The notes below the pieces were generated by a model. That model had not been told where the DNA came from and made no database searches. It saw only the letters and a program-made list of their open reading frames with translations. 64,000 nucleotides of DNA from an uncultured Bacillota bacterium. Its GTDB lineage: Bacteria; Bacillota_I; Bacilli_A; RFN20; CAG-826. The position numbers were made by a program, and so were the translations under genes. Shown here in pieces: positions 1 to 9,200 of this stretch; the stretch's first letter is position 1; every line of letters starts with the position of its first letter. The stretch is taken from assembly GCA_937876465.1 (NCBI GenBank), contig CALEHV010000044.1:1-64000 (forward strand), read 5' to 3'.

Positions 1-82
1 TTTATGATATAATCCAATCATCTAAATTAATGTCTAGATAATTGGGTACCTATCAAATCCAGTGTTTTTGTTTGATAAGAAA

Positions 83-412
83 TTAATCTTTTTCTTCGTA
101 TCTCGAATTGTCTTCTTTTGGGAAATCTTCACTTGGAGCATCTGAATCTTTTTGGTCGTTGTATTTACCAAGAATCATATGCTCATCTGCGAATTTCATA
201 GACTCATCAAGAGTTGAACTATTATCCAAAAAGTCAGTTACAGAGAAACCCATTTGATCGCAAAGATATTGGACATTTTCAGGTTTTGGCTCTGCCTCAC
301 CTTTTCTCCATTTTGCAATAATGTTTTTTCTTATACGAAACACGTATGCAAACTCTTTTTCAGATATACCGAGTTTCTTTATAAAATAATCTACTTTTTG
401 GATGACTGTCAT
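83..412 (-). CDS. XRE-family helix-turn-helix protein
   Basis: A 109-residue protein whose first 65 residues read as a Cro/C1-type (XRE) helix-turn-helix: a helix around KKLGISEKEFAYVF, then the recognition segment RKNIIAKWRKGEAEPKPENV. The remaining 45 residues are acidic and probably disordered (KDSDAPSEDFPKEDNSRYEEKD). It likely binds DNA as a small repressor, but no target is visible. It starts 4 bases after the mscL stop codon on the same strand, so the two are probably co-transcribed. No clear Shine-Dalgarno precedes it, which suits translational coupling to mscL. Family call is firm; function is inference. Confidence 0.75.
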   Translation of the reverse strand: MTVIQKVDYFIKKLGISEKEFAYVFRIRKNIIAKWRKGEAEPKPENVQYLCDQMGFSVTDFLDNSSTLDESMKFADEHMILGKYNDQKDSDAPSEDFPKEDNSRYEEKD

Positions 413-416
413 AAGT

Positions 417-1061
417 TTATTTCTTTTGTGCAGCTAACATATCACGAATTTGTGTGAGTAATTCGTTTGTTGTTGGTTCTGGAACGCCTGGTTCGACAGG
501 TGCTGGTCTTTCTTCTGGATGTTTTTGGTAGTATTGTTCAAGTAATTTTGCATCCATTTCAGCCTTTTTAGCTTTAACAACAGCAGCAATCTTAATGATG
601 ATGAATAAGACTAATGCGATAATGATAAAGCTGATAACAGCATTAATTAATACGCCCCAATCCATGCATGCAGCACCATTCCAAACGTATGTTGCACCGT
701 GTTTGGTGTAGTAGCTTAAAAGGTCTGATGTTGGGTTAACTGATAATGGGTTGTTTACTAAGTAAACTGCAACCTTGTCTTGTAAATCAGCAACATTGAA
801 GCTTTGACCGATGTAATCGAAACCTGCTTGTGTTGGGTTTGCTGCTGGTAAAACTGTAATTAAACTTGCAATTCCTCCAGGAACTCCCCAAGTGCAAAGG
901 CTTAACAAAATGTTAACAAGTGCTGTAACGATAGCGCCAAAAGCACCGCCAACAATTACACCAACAGCCATGTCAAGAACGTTGCCTCTAGAAATAAAAG
1001 CCTTAAATTCGCCCCAAAGGGATTTTGCTTTTTTAGAAGCATTAATTTTCTCTTTTGCCAT
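417..1061 (-). CDS. mscL: Large-conductance mechanosensitive channel MscL
   Basis: Pore-forming channel that opens under membrane tension and releases solutes on osmotic downshock. The N-terminus shows the MscL signature: a cytoplasmic helix (FKAFISRGNVLDMAVGVIVGGAFGAIVTALV) running into TM1, then a second membrane segment near residues 130-160 (VLINAVISFIIIALVLFIII) and a charged C-terminal helix ending in LLTQIRDMLAAQKK. At 214 residues it is longer than the usual 130-150; the extra length is an expanded extracytoplasmic loop (about residues 58-128). A GGAGG ribosome site lies just upstream of the ATG. Divergent from the degV-type gene. Confidence 0.93.
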   Translation of the reverse strand: MAKEKINASKKAKSLWGEFKAFISRGNVLDMAVGVIVGGAFGAIVTALVNILLSLCTWGVPGGIASLITVLPAANPTQAGFDYIGQSFNVADLQDKVAVYLVNNPLSVNPTSDLLSYYTKHGATYVWNGAACMDWGVLINAVISFIIIALVLFIIIKIAAVVKAKKAEMDAKLLEQYYQKHPEERPAPVEPGVPEPTTNELLTQIRDMLAAQKK

Positions 1062-1136
1062 AATTTTAATTTTCCTCCGTTAAAATGATTTTATCACTTT
1101 AAAAATTTAAATGTATAGGCAAAAAAGCATTTCGTA

Positions 1137-1154
1137 TATAATTTAGACGAGGTG
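1137..1154 (+). promoter_or_regulatory. -10 element and ribosome site of the DegV gene
   Basis: A consensus -10 TATAAT lies at 1137-1142, followed by GAGGTG at 1149-1154, 6 bases before the ATG at 1161. The Shine-Dalgarno decides for ATG 1161 over the GTG at 1152, which lies inside it. The -35 is weak. Confidence 0.55.
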
Positions 1155-1160
1155 AAGAAA

Positions 1161-2012
1161 ATGAATAAAGTTAAAATTATTGCTGATTCAACAATCGATT
1201 TAACAAAAGAAATGTATAAAGAAAACGATATTTGTGTCGTTCCTCTACAAGTTAGATTTGGATCAGAAACATATGATGATGGCGTAAATATTGATCAAGA
1301 ACAACTTTATAAAAAAGTTGCAGAAACAAAAGAATTGCCATCCACCGCAGCCATTTCTCCAGACAGATTTATAGAAATTGCAAAGCCTTTTGTAGATGAA
1401 GGCTACGATATTATTTTCATTGGGGTTGGTTCGAAACTTTCATCAACATTCCAAAATATGCATATTGCTGCAATGGAGTTTGATGAAGGCAGAGCATATT
1501 GTATTGACACAGACTCGCTTTCTTCAGGTAGCGGTTTATTAGCATTGAAATGTTGTAAATTACGTGATAAAGGCAAATCAGCTAAAGAGATTTATGATTT
1601 AGTTCAACCTATGGCTAAATTAGTATCAGCAAAATTTGTATTAGATCAATTTGATTATATGCATAAAGGCGGACGTTGTTCTGCAATGGTTGCCTTATTT
1701 GGACATTTATTCCATATACATCCAATTCTAAAGATGGTTGATGGAAAATTAACTGTAGCAAGTAAACCGCGTGGGCCAATTAAAGTTGCATATAAAGAAA
1801 TGTTAAAAGAATTGGAAAACGATTTACCAAATATAGATATGGATAATGTTATGATTACCCATGCTGGATGTAATGAAGAAGATTTAAATTATTTGAAAGA
1901 AGAAGTTTCAAAATTGGTTGATCCAAAAATTGTTCATATTACACCTGCCGGATGTGTAATTTCATCCCATTGTGGATATGGTACAGTCGGAATTCTTTAC
2001 ATTAAAAAGTAA
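1161..2012 (+). CDS. DegV family fatty-acid-binding protein
   Basis: A 283-residue DegV-family protein. Members bind a fatty acid in a cleft between two domains, and some serve as FakB carriers that hand fatty acids to the kinase FakA. Visible family features are the start KIIADSTIDLTKE, the GSKLSSTFQNMHIA segment that contacts the carboxylate, the DTDSLSSGSGLL segment and the C-terminal ITPAGCVISSHCGYGTVGILY. A second ATG at 1161 is preferred over the GTG at 1152 because of ribosome-site spacing. It stands alone and ends at a strong terminator. No fakA is present in the window, so the fatty-acid role rests on family knowledge. Confidence 0.88.
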   Translation: MNKVKIIADSTIDLTKEMYKENDICVVPLQVRFGSETYDDGVNIDQEQLYKKVAETKELPSTAAISPDRFIEIAKPFVDEGYDIIFIGVGSKLSSTFQNMHIAAMEFDEGRAYCIDTDSLSSGSGLLALKCCKLRDKGKSAKEIYDLVQPMAKLVSAKFVLDQFDYMHKGGRCSAMVALFGHLFHIHPILKMVDGKLTVASKPRGPIKVAYKEMLKELENDLPNIDMDNVMITHAGCNEEDLNYLKEEVSKLVDPKIVHITPAGCVISSHCGYGTVGILYIKK

Positions 2013-2027
2013 TAAATTAAGTTAAAG

Positions 2028-2054
2028 AAAAAGAGGAGCTTTGCTCCTCTTTTT
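2028..2054. terminator. Bidirectional intrinsic terminator
   Basis: Perfect 12-bp stem (AAAAAGAGGAGC / GCTCCTCTTTTT) with a TTT loop between two convergent genes. A-tract and T-tract on either side let it serve the DegV gene and the leftward tldE. Confidence 0.9.
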
Positions 2055-2055
2055 G

Positions 2056-3381
2056 TTATTTACCAGATACTGCCAATTTCTTTATGTAGATACTTGGTGA
2101 TGAACATCCACTAAGCAAGAATTCAGAATCGTTAGCAACGTCTTTAACAGACATAAATAATTCAGATAAATTACCCGCTAATGTAATGAGCGACAATGGT
2201 TCTGAAATTTTACCATTTCTAATCATAAAGCCTTGTGCTTGTAGTGAGAAGTTTCCTGATTTTGCATTCATACCTGCATGCATACCTTCTAATTCGGTAA
2301 TGAATACGCCTTCTTTGATATCCTTAATCATTTCATCAAAGGATTTCTTTCCTGGTTTGACGTAGAAATAATGTAAACCAGCAACAACTTTTGCTCCTAG
2401 CATACCGTGTCCGGTTGGCTCAACGCCTTCTTGTGCTGCTGTTTGTAATGTATACAAATATGTTTCTAAGACGCCTTTATTAATTAAGGTAGCCTTCTTT
2501 GTTGCAACACCTTCATCATCGTGGTAACAAAAGAATATATTCTTTTGTAAAGGATCTTCGATTACAGTTAATTTCTTACTAGCAATTGGTTGATGAAGTT
2601 TGTTAACAAACATTGAAGACTTCTTTTGAACTTCTTCAGCATTCATGTTTGACATATATGCTTTTAAAAGCATAGATGTTGTTCTTGGGTTTAATACGAC
2701 AGGATATTTCTTACTAGCACATTGAGTTGAACCTAATTTGTTTAATGCATCTTTAGCAACTTCTTCAACAAATTTATCAACATTGAATTCGCTTGGATCC
2801 ATAGAAGCAAAAACTTTAAAACCTGTTTTTGTTTCTTCTCCTTCAACGGCTGTAATTTCAGCATAATATGAATAACTTGCTAGTTTATCTTTAAGCTTTA
2901 AGCCATAAGAGTTAGACATAATGTTTTCATCAAAAGATTCGTCGTAGCCTACTGTTGCGACTTCGTTAATTCTTTTATCAAAAGCCTTTAATTTTTGCTC
3001 AATTTCAAGTAAAACCTTTATTTTTGCAGGGATATTTCCGCTTAAAGCCTCTGGATTATAAACATTTTTCTTGTGATATTTTTCACTACCTTTATAGATA
3101 ATACTTGGTTCATCTTTTTCAACTAATCTTGCTGATTCTTTAATGGAGTTGATTAAAAATTCAGGTGTGTTTTTATCAATTTTTTCTGTTGTAGCAGAAC
3201 CAAATTTTCCATTAATAATTCCACGACCAACTACTCCATAAGTTTCGTTTTCTGAATAGCTATCAACTTCACCACGGAAAATAGAACACGAAAGTGATCT
3301 TGAATGTGAGAAATTAAGATCTGCAGCTTCAAAACCATTTTGTTTTGCTAATTCAAAGAATTTCTTTTCATTTAATTTCAT
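2056..3381 (-). CDS. pmbA: TldE/PmbA-type metalloprotease subunit
   Basis: A 441-residue member of the TldD/PmbA (U62) family. Together with TldD it forms a heterodimeric protease that trims modified peptides such as microcins and degrades unfolded short peptides; TldE itself lacks the metal site. No HExxxH is present here, which marks it as the TldE partner. The C-terminal part (NFSLQAQGFMIRNGKISEPLSLITLAGNLSELF) is the family core. The start is ATG 3381, preceded by GGAGGAGAAT; upstream in-frame codons lie inside tldD. Its ATG overlaps the tldD TGA (ATGA), so the two are translationally coupled. Confidence 0.9.
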   Translation of the reverse strand: MKLNEKKFFELAKQNGFEAADLNFSHSRSLSCSIFRGEVDSYSENETYGVVGRGIINGKFGSATTEKIDKNTPEFLINSIKESARLVEKDEPSIIYKGSEKYHKKNVYNPEALSGNIPAKIKVLLEIEQKLKAFDKRINEVATVGYDESFDENIMSNSYGLKLKDKLASYSYYAEITAVEGEETKTGFKVFASMDPSEFNVDKFVEEVAKDALNKLGSTQCASKKYPVVLNPRTTSMLLKAYMSNMNAEEVQKKSSMFVNKLHQPIASKKLTVIEDPLQKNIFFCYHDDEGVATKKATLINKGVLETYLYTLQTAAQEGVEPTGHGMLGAKVVAGLHYFYVKPGKKSFDEMIKDIKEGVFITELEGMHAGMNAKSGNFSLQAQGFMIRNGKISEPLSLITLAGNLSELFMSVKDVANDSEFLLSGCSSPSIYIKKLAVSGK

Positions 3382-4775
3382 TTTAATTCTCCTCCATTTC
3401 CGCCAACTAAGATTTCGTCGAGGCGAATTGTTGGTTGACCAACATCTGTTGGAATACTGCCAGAAGCAGCTCCACACATGCCTTGAGCTCTTTCAAGATC
3501 ATTTCCGACCATATCAATATGTTTAAGGATTTCTGCGCCAGATCCAATTAAAGTTGCGCCTCTAACTGGTTCGCAGATTTTGCCATCTCTAATGATGTAA
3601 GCTTGGCTACAACCGAAGTTGAATTCTCCAGTGGCTGGATTAACCGAGCCTCCATTTAATGATTTAGCGTATAAACCTAATTTTGTAGCTTTAATGATTT
3701 CTTCTGGAGTAGATTTTCCAGCACCAATGTATGTGTTAGACATTCTTGATGTAGGTTCATATTTATATGATTCTCTACGGCAAGCACCGTTTCCTTCTTT
3801 GCCCATGCGTCTACCATTGAAATCATCAATTAAATAATTGATTAATTTACCATCTTTGATTAATTGAGTGCATTGAGTTGGATTGCCTTCATCATCGATA
3901 TTATTTGAACCCCAACCATTAACAATGGTTCCATCATCGAATGCATTTACGATTGGAGAAGCAATTTGCTCACCTAATTTTCCTGTGAAAATAGATAAAC
4001 CTTTAGAAACTGCGGATGCTTCTAATGGGTGTCCACAAGCTTCGTGGAAGATAACACCGCCAAAACCATTACCTAAAACGACTGGCATTTTACCGCTTGG
4101 ACATTCTTTTGCACCGAGCATTTTAATAGCTGTTTCTGCGGTCTCTTTTCCTAATTTTTCAATATCAATATTATTTATAAAATATTCAAATCCAGCACTT
4201 GCTCCAGGACCTGCAAAACCTGTTTCAATTTTGCTACCTTCTGAGGCAACACACATCAAGAATGCACGTGCTCTTTCTTTTGAATCTTTATAGATAAAGC
4301 CTTTTGAATTAATTAATGTAATATTGTTTACATAATGTCCCATTCCGGCTTTAGTTCTAACGATTTTGTCGCTTACTTTTGACATGGCAGAATCGCCTTT
4401 TTTCAAGTAATTTAGTTTTTCATCAGCTGGAACATCAGCATGAGGTTTTAAATGAGGATGTTTGTTCTTAACATTTTTAATTTTAAGTTCTGTAACAAAC
4501 AACTCTTGCTTTCCTGTAAATGAATTTGATAATGAACTTGCTAAAGCAATGAGTCCATTTTTAGATATATCGTTTGTATATCCATAAACACTTTGAAATT
4601 TCTTTAAAATGCGAATTCCTGCACCATATGTTTGCGAAACGGATGCTGTCTCAACTTTTCCATTTTCAATTGAGTAGTTATAACTAACTTTATCTTCTAT
4701 GAAGATTTCAGCATAGTCACCACCAGTTGCTAATGCAGCATTTAAGACTTCAATAGCTTGTGATTTTGATAACAT
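3378..4775 (-). CDS. tldD: TldD-type metalloprotease catalytic subunit
   Basis: A 465-residue zinc protease subunit. The metal-binding HExxxH is visible as HEACGHPLEA (about residues 244-253), and the family's C-terminal GEFNFGCSQAYIIRDGKICEPVRGATLIG is present. Partner of the TldE encoded immediately downstream by ATGA overlap. A strong AAGGAGG ribosome site precedes the ATG, although the first 34 bases lie inside the end of the upstream oxidoreductase gene. Expected to act in the cytoplasm on small peptides; the substrate in this organism is unknown. Confidence 0.93.
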   Translation of the reverse strand: MLSKSQAIEVLNAALATGGDYAEIFIEDKVSYNYSIENGKVETASVSQTYGAGIRILKKFQSVYGYTNDISKNGLIALASSLSNSFTGKQELFVTELKIKNVKNKHPHLKPHADVPADEKLNYLKKGDSAMSKVSDKIVRTKAGMGHYVNNITLINSKGFIYKDSKERARAFLMCVASEGSKIETGFAGPGASAGFEYFINNIDIEKLGKETAETAIKMLGAKECPSGKMPVVLGNGFGGVIFHEACGHPLEASAVSKGLSIFTGKLGEQIASPIVNAFDDGTIVNGWGSNNIDDEGNPTQCTQLIKDGKLINYLIDDFNGRRMGKEGNGACRRESYKYEPTSRMSNTYIGAGKSTPEEIIKATKLGLYAKSLNGGSVNPATGEFNFGCSQAYIIRDGKICEPVRGATLIGSGAEILKHIDMVGNDLERAQGMCGAASGSIPTDVGQPTIRLDEILVGGNGGELK

Positions 4776-6304
4776 AATTTATCCTCCTTAAGAACTGTAT
4801 TTCTATGATCTTTTTTGCAACATAATTGAATTGCAAATTTTCCACTTAACATTGCTGGAGGCAAACCTCCTGGCATAATAACCCATTGGCCAGACAAGAT
4901 AAGATTCTTGATGTTTCTGTAAGTCATCTTGTGAATCAATTGTCTACCGTTTTGAGTAAATGCCCACGACATGTATCCGCCCCTGTATGCGTTAACGTAT
5001 CTCTTATATGTCATAGGCGTGCATACATCGATTGTTTCCAATTGTCCTTCTAATGAAGGGAAGCGTTTAATGATACGCAATTTGACTTCTTCAGCAATTT
5101 TATTTTTCTGTTCGTAATATTTTTTGTAATCTTTTCTAAGATTTTCCCAATAGTAGTAATCTTTGTCGTTTTGGTGAATCAAGATATTTAACAAAACTTT
5201 TCCGTCTTTATTTATAAGAGATTTGTCGTATGAGTAATCTCTCATTTTAATTGATTTTTCTATCTTTGTTCCGACCTGTATTGGCTCACATTCAAACTCA
5301 AATGTAGAAGTAATATTTAATTTAGATAAGGCTTCAGAATCTGCTTTGAATGATACATAGACACAAGAAGGTGTTGGATATTGTTGCATCCTTTTAAAAC
5401 GTTTTAATAGATGAGCATCGTAATAGTTTTTTCTAAGCAAGTGACGTGTAGCTTCATAAGCGTCACAACAAGTAATGTAATAGTCACCTTTAACCACTTC
5501 ACCATTTTTAAGTTTTAAGCCTACAACTTTCTTTTTTTCTATCAAAATCTCGTCAATTTCCGCATTATTGTGAATAATTCCTCCACAATTCTTGTACTCG
5601 TTTTCCATACGTTGAATGAGATATTTTGAACCACCTCGTGGAACACCACCATTGCAAAATGCGGCTGTTCCGTAAGCGTATAAAGTCCCGTATAAATTTT
5701 CGTCCCCGGGAACGATTTTGGTTAATATGAATCTCAAAAATGGGGATTTGAATTTTCTAGCATATTTAGCACATGATGTTTTCGATGAGTATATGAATGA
5801 CGGCAAGTAAGGCAATAACTTAAAGCCGATCTTAATGTATGAGAAAAGACCAGTTGCAGCTAAAGGACGTTTAACTGGAATAGGCATGTAATAAATTTTC
5901 TCAATTAACTTTACTGTTTTTCTAATCATTCGTTTATCTTCAGGAGATATTTCAAGACATTCTTGTTCAAACTTCTTTAAGTCACACCAGAAAGTGAAAA
6001 TTTTACCTTCGTGTTCAAACGAACCAAAATTATCGGAATAAATGATATCTTCAGAGTCGAAAGCATTTAGTTGTTTCCACAACTTATTTAAATCTGTGCC
6101 TTCTTTTGTACCGGTCATCCAATGGATGCAACCATCGATTAAAGTATCTTTCCTAACCCAGGAGACGCAAAGTCCACCATTGTTAGGATTTTTCTCATAT
6201 ATTTCGGTATCGTAACCAAATTTTTGGCCATAAATACCTGCACTTAATCCAGAGCAGCCTGCACCAATGATTATGATTTTCTTTTTCTTCATGTCTTTTT
6301 TCAT
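4742..6304 (-). CDS. FAD-dependent oxidoreductase, CrtI/CrtISO-like
   Basis: A 520-residue flavoprotein of the phytoene desaturase / carotenoid isomerase-like group (NAD(P)/FAD-dependent oxidoreductase). The N-terminal dinucleotide fold is clear: IIIIGAGCSGLSAGIYGQKFGYDTEIYEKNPNNGG, followed by the GCIHWMTGT stretch. The C-terminal FAD-contacting segment is NLILSGQWVIMPGGLPPAMLSGKFAIQ. No carotenoid genes are nearby, so the substrate is unknown. It overlaps tldD by 34 bases. A minus-strand TATAAT (6318-6313) sits only 8 bases before the ATG and no Shine-Dalgarno is visible, suggesting a leaderless message. Confidence 0.8.
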   Translation of the reverse strand: MKKDMKKKKIIIIGAGCSGLSAGIYGQKFGYDTEIYEKNPNNGGLCVSWVRKDTLIDGCIHWMTGTKEGTDLNKLWKQLNAFDSEDIIYSDNFGSFEHEGKIFTFWCDLKKFEQECLEISPEDKRMIRKTVKLIEKIYYMPIPVKRPLAATGLFSYIKIGFKLLPYLPSFIYSSKTSCAKYARKFKSPFLRFILTKIVPGDENLYGTLYAYGTAAFCNGGVPRGGSKYLIQRMENEYKNCGGIIHNNAEIDEILIEKKKVVGLKLKNGEVVKGDYYITCCDAYEATRHLLRKNYYDAHLLKRFKRMQQYPTPSCVYVSFKADSEALSKLNITSTFEFECEPIQVGTKIEKSIKMRDYSYDKSLINKDGKVLLNILIHQNDKDYYYWENLRKDYKKYYEQKNKIAEEVKLRIIKRFPSLEGQLETIDVCTPMTYKRYVNAYRGGYMSWAFTQNGRQLIHKMTYRNIKNLILSGQWVIMPGGLPPAMLSGKFAIQLCCKKDHRNTVLKEDKLCYQNHKLLKS

Positions 6305-6325
6305 GCATGTTTATTATAAATACAC

Positions 6326-6372
6326 GTTAACAAAAAAACACTCATGAATTAATTCAATGAATGTTTTTGTTA
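6326..6372 (-). terminator. Terminator after the DUF1846 gene
   Basis: Long imperfect hairpin (arms around AACAAAAACATTCAT and ATGAGTGTTTTTTTGTT read leftward) ending in a T-run, directly after the DUF1846 stop codon. Confidence 0.7.
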
Positions 6373-6373
6373 A

Positions 6374-7843
6374 TTATTTTTTAACCGAATTACACGATTC
6401 GCATGTAACGTTAAGGCCTAATTTTTTAAGTGTTTTTTCATCACGATCTGAAACGATGTAAGAAGCGTGGAATTCACAACCTTTTAATTCTCCAAGTTTA
6501 TCAATTAGAAGCTGACATAATGGGTTAACCGAGGATGAGACTGCAAGAATTGTTAGAACCTCACCTGTATGGAGCCTAGGGTTATTTTGTCCAAGTTTTT
6601 GAACTTTTAGTTCAATAATTGGGTCAAGGATGGTTGGAGACATAACCATAATTTTGTCGTCGATATTTGCTAGATATTTCAAAGCATTGATTGTACAAGC
6701 TGAAGTGGCACACATTAATTTCGACAACTTTCCTGTAATTATTGTCCCATCTTTTAATTGCATTGCACAGGCATCAACTTTTGCAATATTTGCCTTATCT
6801 AATGCAGCATTTGCAACAAGTCTTTGTTCTTTAGCGATTCCAAGCTCGTTCATTATCGAAATAATTTTCTCAAGAGCAGAATCTTGGAACTTGCCAAGTT
6901 TAACATTTACTAATGTTTGATAATAACGACGGACAATTTCTGCTTTGCAAGCTTCTGCACAACATTTTTCATCTTCGATACAGAATCCAACTTTGTTGAC
7001 TCCCATATCAGTTGGAGAATAATAAGGTGTTTCGCCATACAATTGAGCAAACATTTTCTTTAAGACAGGGAAAGCTTCAATATCACGATTGTAATTGACC
7101 GATAGAACACCATATTTTTCTAAGTGGTATTGATCAATCATATCTACATCATTTAAGTCACACGTAGCTGCTTCGTAAGCAAGGTTAAGAGGATGATGCA
7201 ATGGAAGGTTCCAAATTGGGAATGTTTCATATTTTGCATATCCGGACTTAATTCCGTTTTGAGTCTCGTTATAAATTTGAGATAAACAAGTACTTAATTT
7301 ACCTGATCCTGGTCCAGGTGCTGTCACGAGGACAATTGGCTTCTCGGTTGGAACTAAATCGTTCTTTCCAAAACCGTCTTTTGAAAGAATTAAATCTATA
7401 TTGAATGGGTAACCTGTAATGTTGTAGTGTTTGAAGACTTTAACGCCTGCATTTTTAAGTTTTCTAATGAAACGATCAGCATTAGGTTGCTTGTTGTATT
7501 GATTGATAACAATTGAGCCATTTTCGATACCAACTTCTTTAAATTTTTGAGTTAATCTAATGACCTCAGTTTCATAGGAAATGTTGAGATCTGCACGGAT
7601 TTTGTTTTGTTCTATATCATTTGCAGAGGCTACAACAATGTATTCAATTTTGTCTTTTAAAGTTGAAAGCATTTTGATTTTTGCATCAGGCGAAAATCCT
7701 GGCATTACTCTTGAAGCGTGGTAATCATCAAATAACTTTCCGCCCACTTCAAGATAAAGCTTTTCGCCAAACATTTCGACTCTTTTGAGGATCGACTCTG
7801 CTTGTAATCGGATGTATTTTTCTTCGTTAAATATCGTTTTCAT
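6374..7843 (-). CDS. DUF1846 family protein
   Basis: A 489-residue protein matching the DUF1846 family, widespread in Firmicutes and of unproven function. It keeps the family's conserved stretches: FDDYHASRVMPGFSPDAKIKML, VLVTAPGPGSGKLSTCLSQIYNE (a P-loop-like GPGSGK), FPIWNLPLHHPLNLAYEAATCDLNDVNMID-like and MLCATSACTINALKYLANIDD. The GSGK motif suggests nucleotide or phosphate binding, which is inference. The ATG at 7843 fits the family start (MKTIFNEEKYIRLQ); a GTG at 7855 is the alternative. Neither has a Shine-Dalgarno, and a TATAAA lies 14 bases upstream. Confidence 0.85.
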   Translation of the reverse strand: MKTIFNEEKYIRLQAESILKRVEMFGEKLYLEVGGKLFDDYHASRVMPGFSPDAKIKMLSTLKDKIEYIVVASANDIEQNKIRADLNISYETEVIRLTQKFKEVGIENGSIVINQYNKQPNADRFIRKLKNAGVKVFKHYNITGYPFNIDLILSKDGFGKNDLVPTEKPIVLVTAPGPGSGKLSTCLSQIYNETQNGIKSGYAKYETFPIWNLPLHHPLNLAYEAATCDLNDVDMIDQYHLEKYGVLSVNYNRDIEAFPVLKKMFAQLYGETPYYSPTDMGVNKVGFCIEDEKCCAEACKAEIVRRYYQTLVNVKLGKFQDSALEKIISIMNELGIAKEQRLVANAALDKANIAKVDACAMQLKDGTIITGKLSKLMCATSACTINALKYLANIDDKIMVMSPTILDPIIELKVQKLGQNNPRLHTGEVLTILAVSSSVNPLCQLLIDKLGELKGCEFHASYIVSDRDEKTLKKLGLNVTCESCNSVKK

Positions 7844-7932
7844 AAATTTATACACATTTTATAAATGTAAGTGTTAAAATTCAACGAAAAAAGAGAAAAT
7901 TAACTATCAAGAGTTCAAACAACAATATTTGC

Positions 7933-8018
7933 TTGTTTTAGATTAATCATACTGATATAATCTCACTTGCAACTTTCTTTAGGACCAAAATAGGCCTAAG
8001 GCGGAAGGAGTTATTTAT
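7933..8018 (+). promoter_or_regulatory. rpmE promoter and structured leader
   Basis: TTGTTT (7933-7938), 17-base spacer, extended -10 TGA-TATAAT (7956-7961), then a leader of about 50 bases. The leader can form TTTAGG-aCC...GGcCTAAG just before GGAAGGAG. Ribosomal L31 leaders in Firmicutes are known autoregulatory sites; that this is one is inference. Confidence 0.55.
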
Positions 8019-8225
8019 ATGAAAAAAGGTATTCATCCAGAAAATCACGAAGTCACAATTACATGTGTCTCATGTGGTGCAACATTCAAAACACATTCAA
8101 CAAGTAAATCTATTCACGTTGATACATGTTCAAATTGCCACCCATTCTATACTGGAAAACAAAGATTCGTCTCAACAGATGGACGTATCGACCGTTTCAA
8201 TAAGAAATACGGCAAGAAAAACTAA
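8019..8225 (+). CDS. rpmE: 50S ribosomal protein L31
   Basis: A 68-residue L31 of the zinc-binding type: two CxxC pairs (CVSCGATF and CSNCHPFY) flank the conserved FYTGKQRFVSTDGRIDRFNKKYG. L31 bridges the two ribosomal subunits. Ribosome site GGAAGGAG lies 8-10 bases before the ATG. Monocistronic, with its own promoter and terminator. Confidence 0.97.
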   Translation: MKKGIHPENHEVTITCVSCGATFKTHSTSKSIHVDTCSNCHPFYTGKQRFVSTDGRIDRFNKKYGKKN

Positions 8226-8232
8226 GTTAAAT

Positions 8233-8257
8233 ACCCATCCAAATGGATGGGTTTTTT
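8233..8257 (+). terminator. rpmE terminator
   Basis: ACCCATCC-AAAT-GGATGGGT followed by TTTTTT, 8 bases after the rpmE stop. Confidence 0.92.
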
Positions 8258-8374
8258 CTTACATTAAACAAGCATATGTATAAATATAGGCAATTCTATT
8301 TATTGAATTTGCCTTATTTATTTGAAAATGCATATTAAGTGTAATACTCTATATAAATAGAGAAGGTAATAAAT

Positions 8375-9187
8375 ATGAAAAGTATATTTAAAACATTAAT
8401 TGCATTTGCAGGAATGAGCTTACTTCTTGCAGGATGCAATCAAGGACAAACAACTACAACCGGTTCAACAAGCACTTCGGCACAACCAAGTACAGATTAC
8501 TATGCTAGTATTTCTGACTCATTGTCTGGAGAAAGTTTAAGAAAAGCACTTCAATCTTTAAACTGGTCCAAAATTTCTGACAGAGCAAAAGGCTTTGTTT
8601 ATGACTCTTTAAGACCACTTTTCCAATATGTTGATAGAGCAACAGATACTCCATCGGGAAAAATTGTTGGTTTCTACAATAACGAAATTATGGATGGCAA
8701 GTGGAATTCTGGAACAGTTTGGAATCGTGAACACTGCTGGCCAAATTCAAAAAGTGGTAATTTGGTTGAAAACGATTTACACATGGTTAGACCAACTAGT
8801 GTAAGTATTAATGAAGGCCGTAAAAATTATGCTTATGGTAGTGGCGGTAGCAATTACGACCCAGCTGAAGAAGGTTTCGCAGAATATCGTGGAATTTGTG
8901 CAAGAATTATTTTCTATTGTGCAATGAAAGTTGATGAATTGTCTTCTGTTAGCAAAATTAACACCGCAGGTGTTTTAACAGATATGCTTCGCTGGAATTT
9001 ACAATATCCACCTCTAAAGAGTGATAGCGGAAGCCTAGCCCTTAGAGTTGAATGGAATCGTAACAATTTAATTGAGACTCATAAACAAGCTCAAGGTAAT
9101 AGAAATCCATTTATTGATCACCCTGAATATGCATGTAAGATTTGGGGTAACACAAACTCACAAACCAAACAAATTTGTGGAATGTAA
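8375..9187 (+). CDS. Secreted lipoprotein nuclease, endonuclease I family
   Basis: A 270-residue exported nuclease. The N-terminus is a lipoprotein signal peptide with lipobox LLAGC (Cys21), then a Thr/Ser-rich linker (NQGQTTTTGSTSTSAQPS). The catalytic region has the endonuclease I (EndA/NucM) pattern: NREHCWPNSKSGN with the His-metal motif, then NDLHMVRPTSVSINEGRKNYAYG. Such enzymes degrade DNA outside the cell, for nutrients or to clear extracellular DNA. Anchored to the outer face of the membrane by lipidation. It ends 13 bases before metG, so part of metG transcription may come from here. Possible link to DNA uptake with comFA/comFC is speculative. Confidence 0.88.
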   Translation: MKSIFKTLIAFAGMSLLLAGCNQGQTTTTGSTSTSAQPSTDYYASISDSLSGESLRKALQSLNWSKISDRAKGFVYDSLRPLFQYVDRATDTPSGKIVGFYNNEIMDGKWNSGTVWNREHCWPNSKSGNLVENDLHMVRPTSVSINEGRKNYAYGSGGSNYDPAEEGFAEYRGICARIIFYCAMKVDELSSVSKINTAGVLTDMLRWNLQYPPLKSDSGSLALRVEWNRNNLIETHKQAQGNRNPFIDHPEYACKIWGNTNSQTKQICGM

Positions 9188-9200
9188 TTGGAGGTAATGT

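Noticed and set aside
1..82. TATAAT-like sequence at 7-12 and a TATCAAA/TTTGATA repeat
   Set aside because: No gene start follows on the plus strand in the window and the repeat has no T-run, so neither a promoter nor a terminator can be supported.
1152..1160. GTG start for the DegV gene
   Set aside because: It lies within the ribosome site; ATG 1161 has proper spacing.
3382..3477. N-terminal extension of TldE
   Set aside because: It would lie wholly inside tldD and reads as non-family sequence; ATG 3381 has a strong ribosome site.
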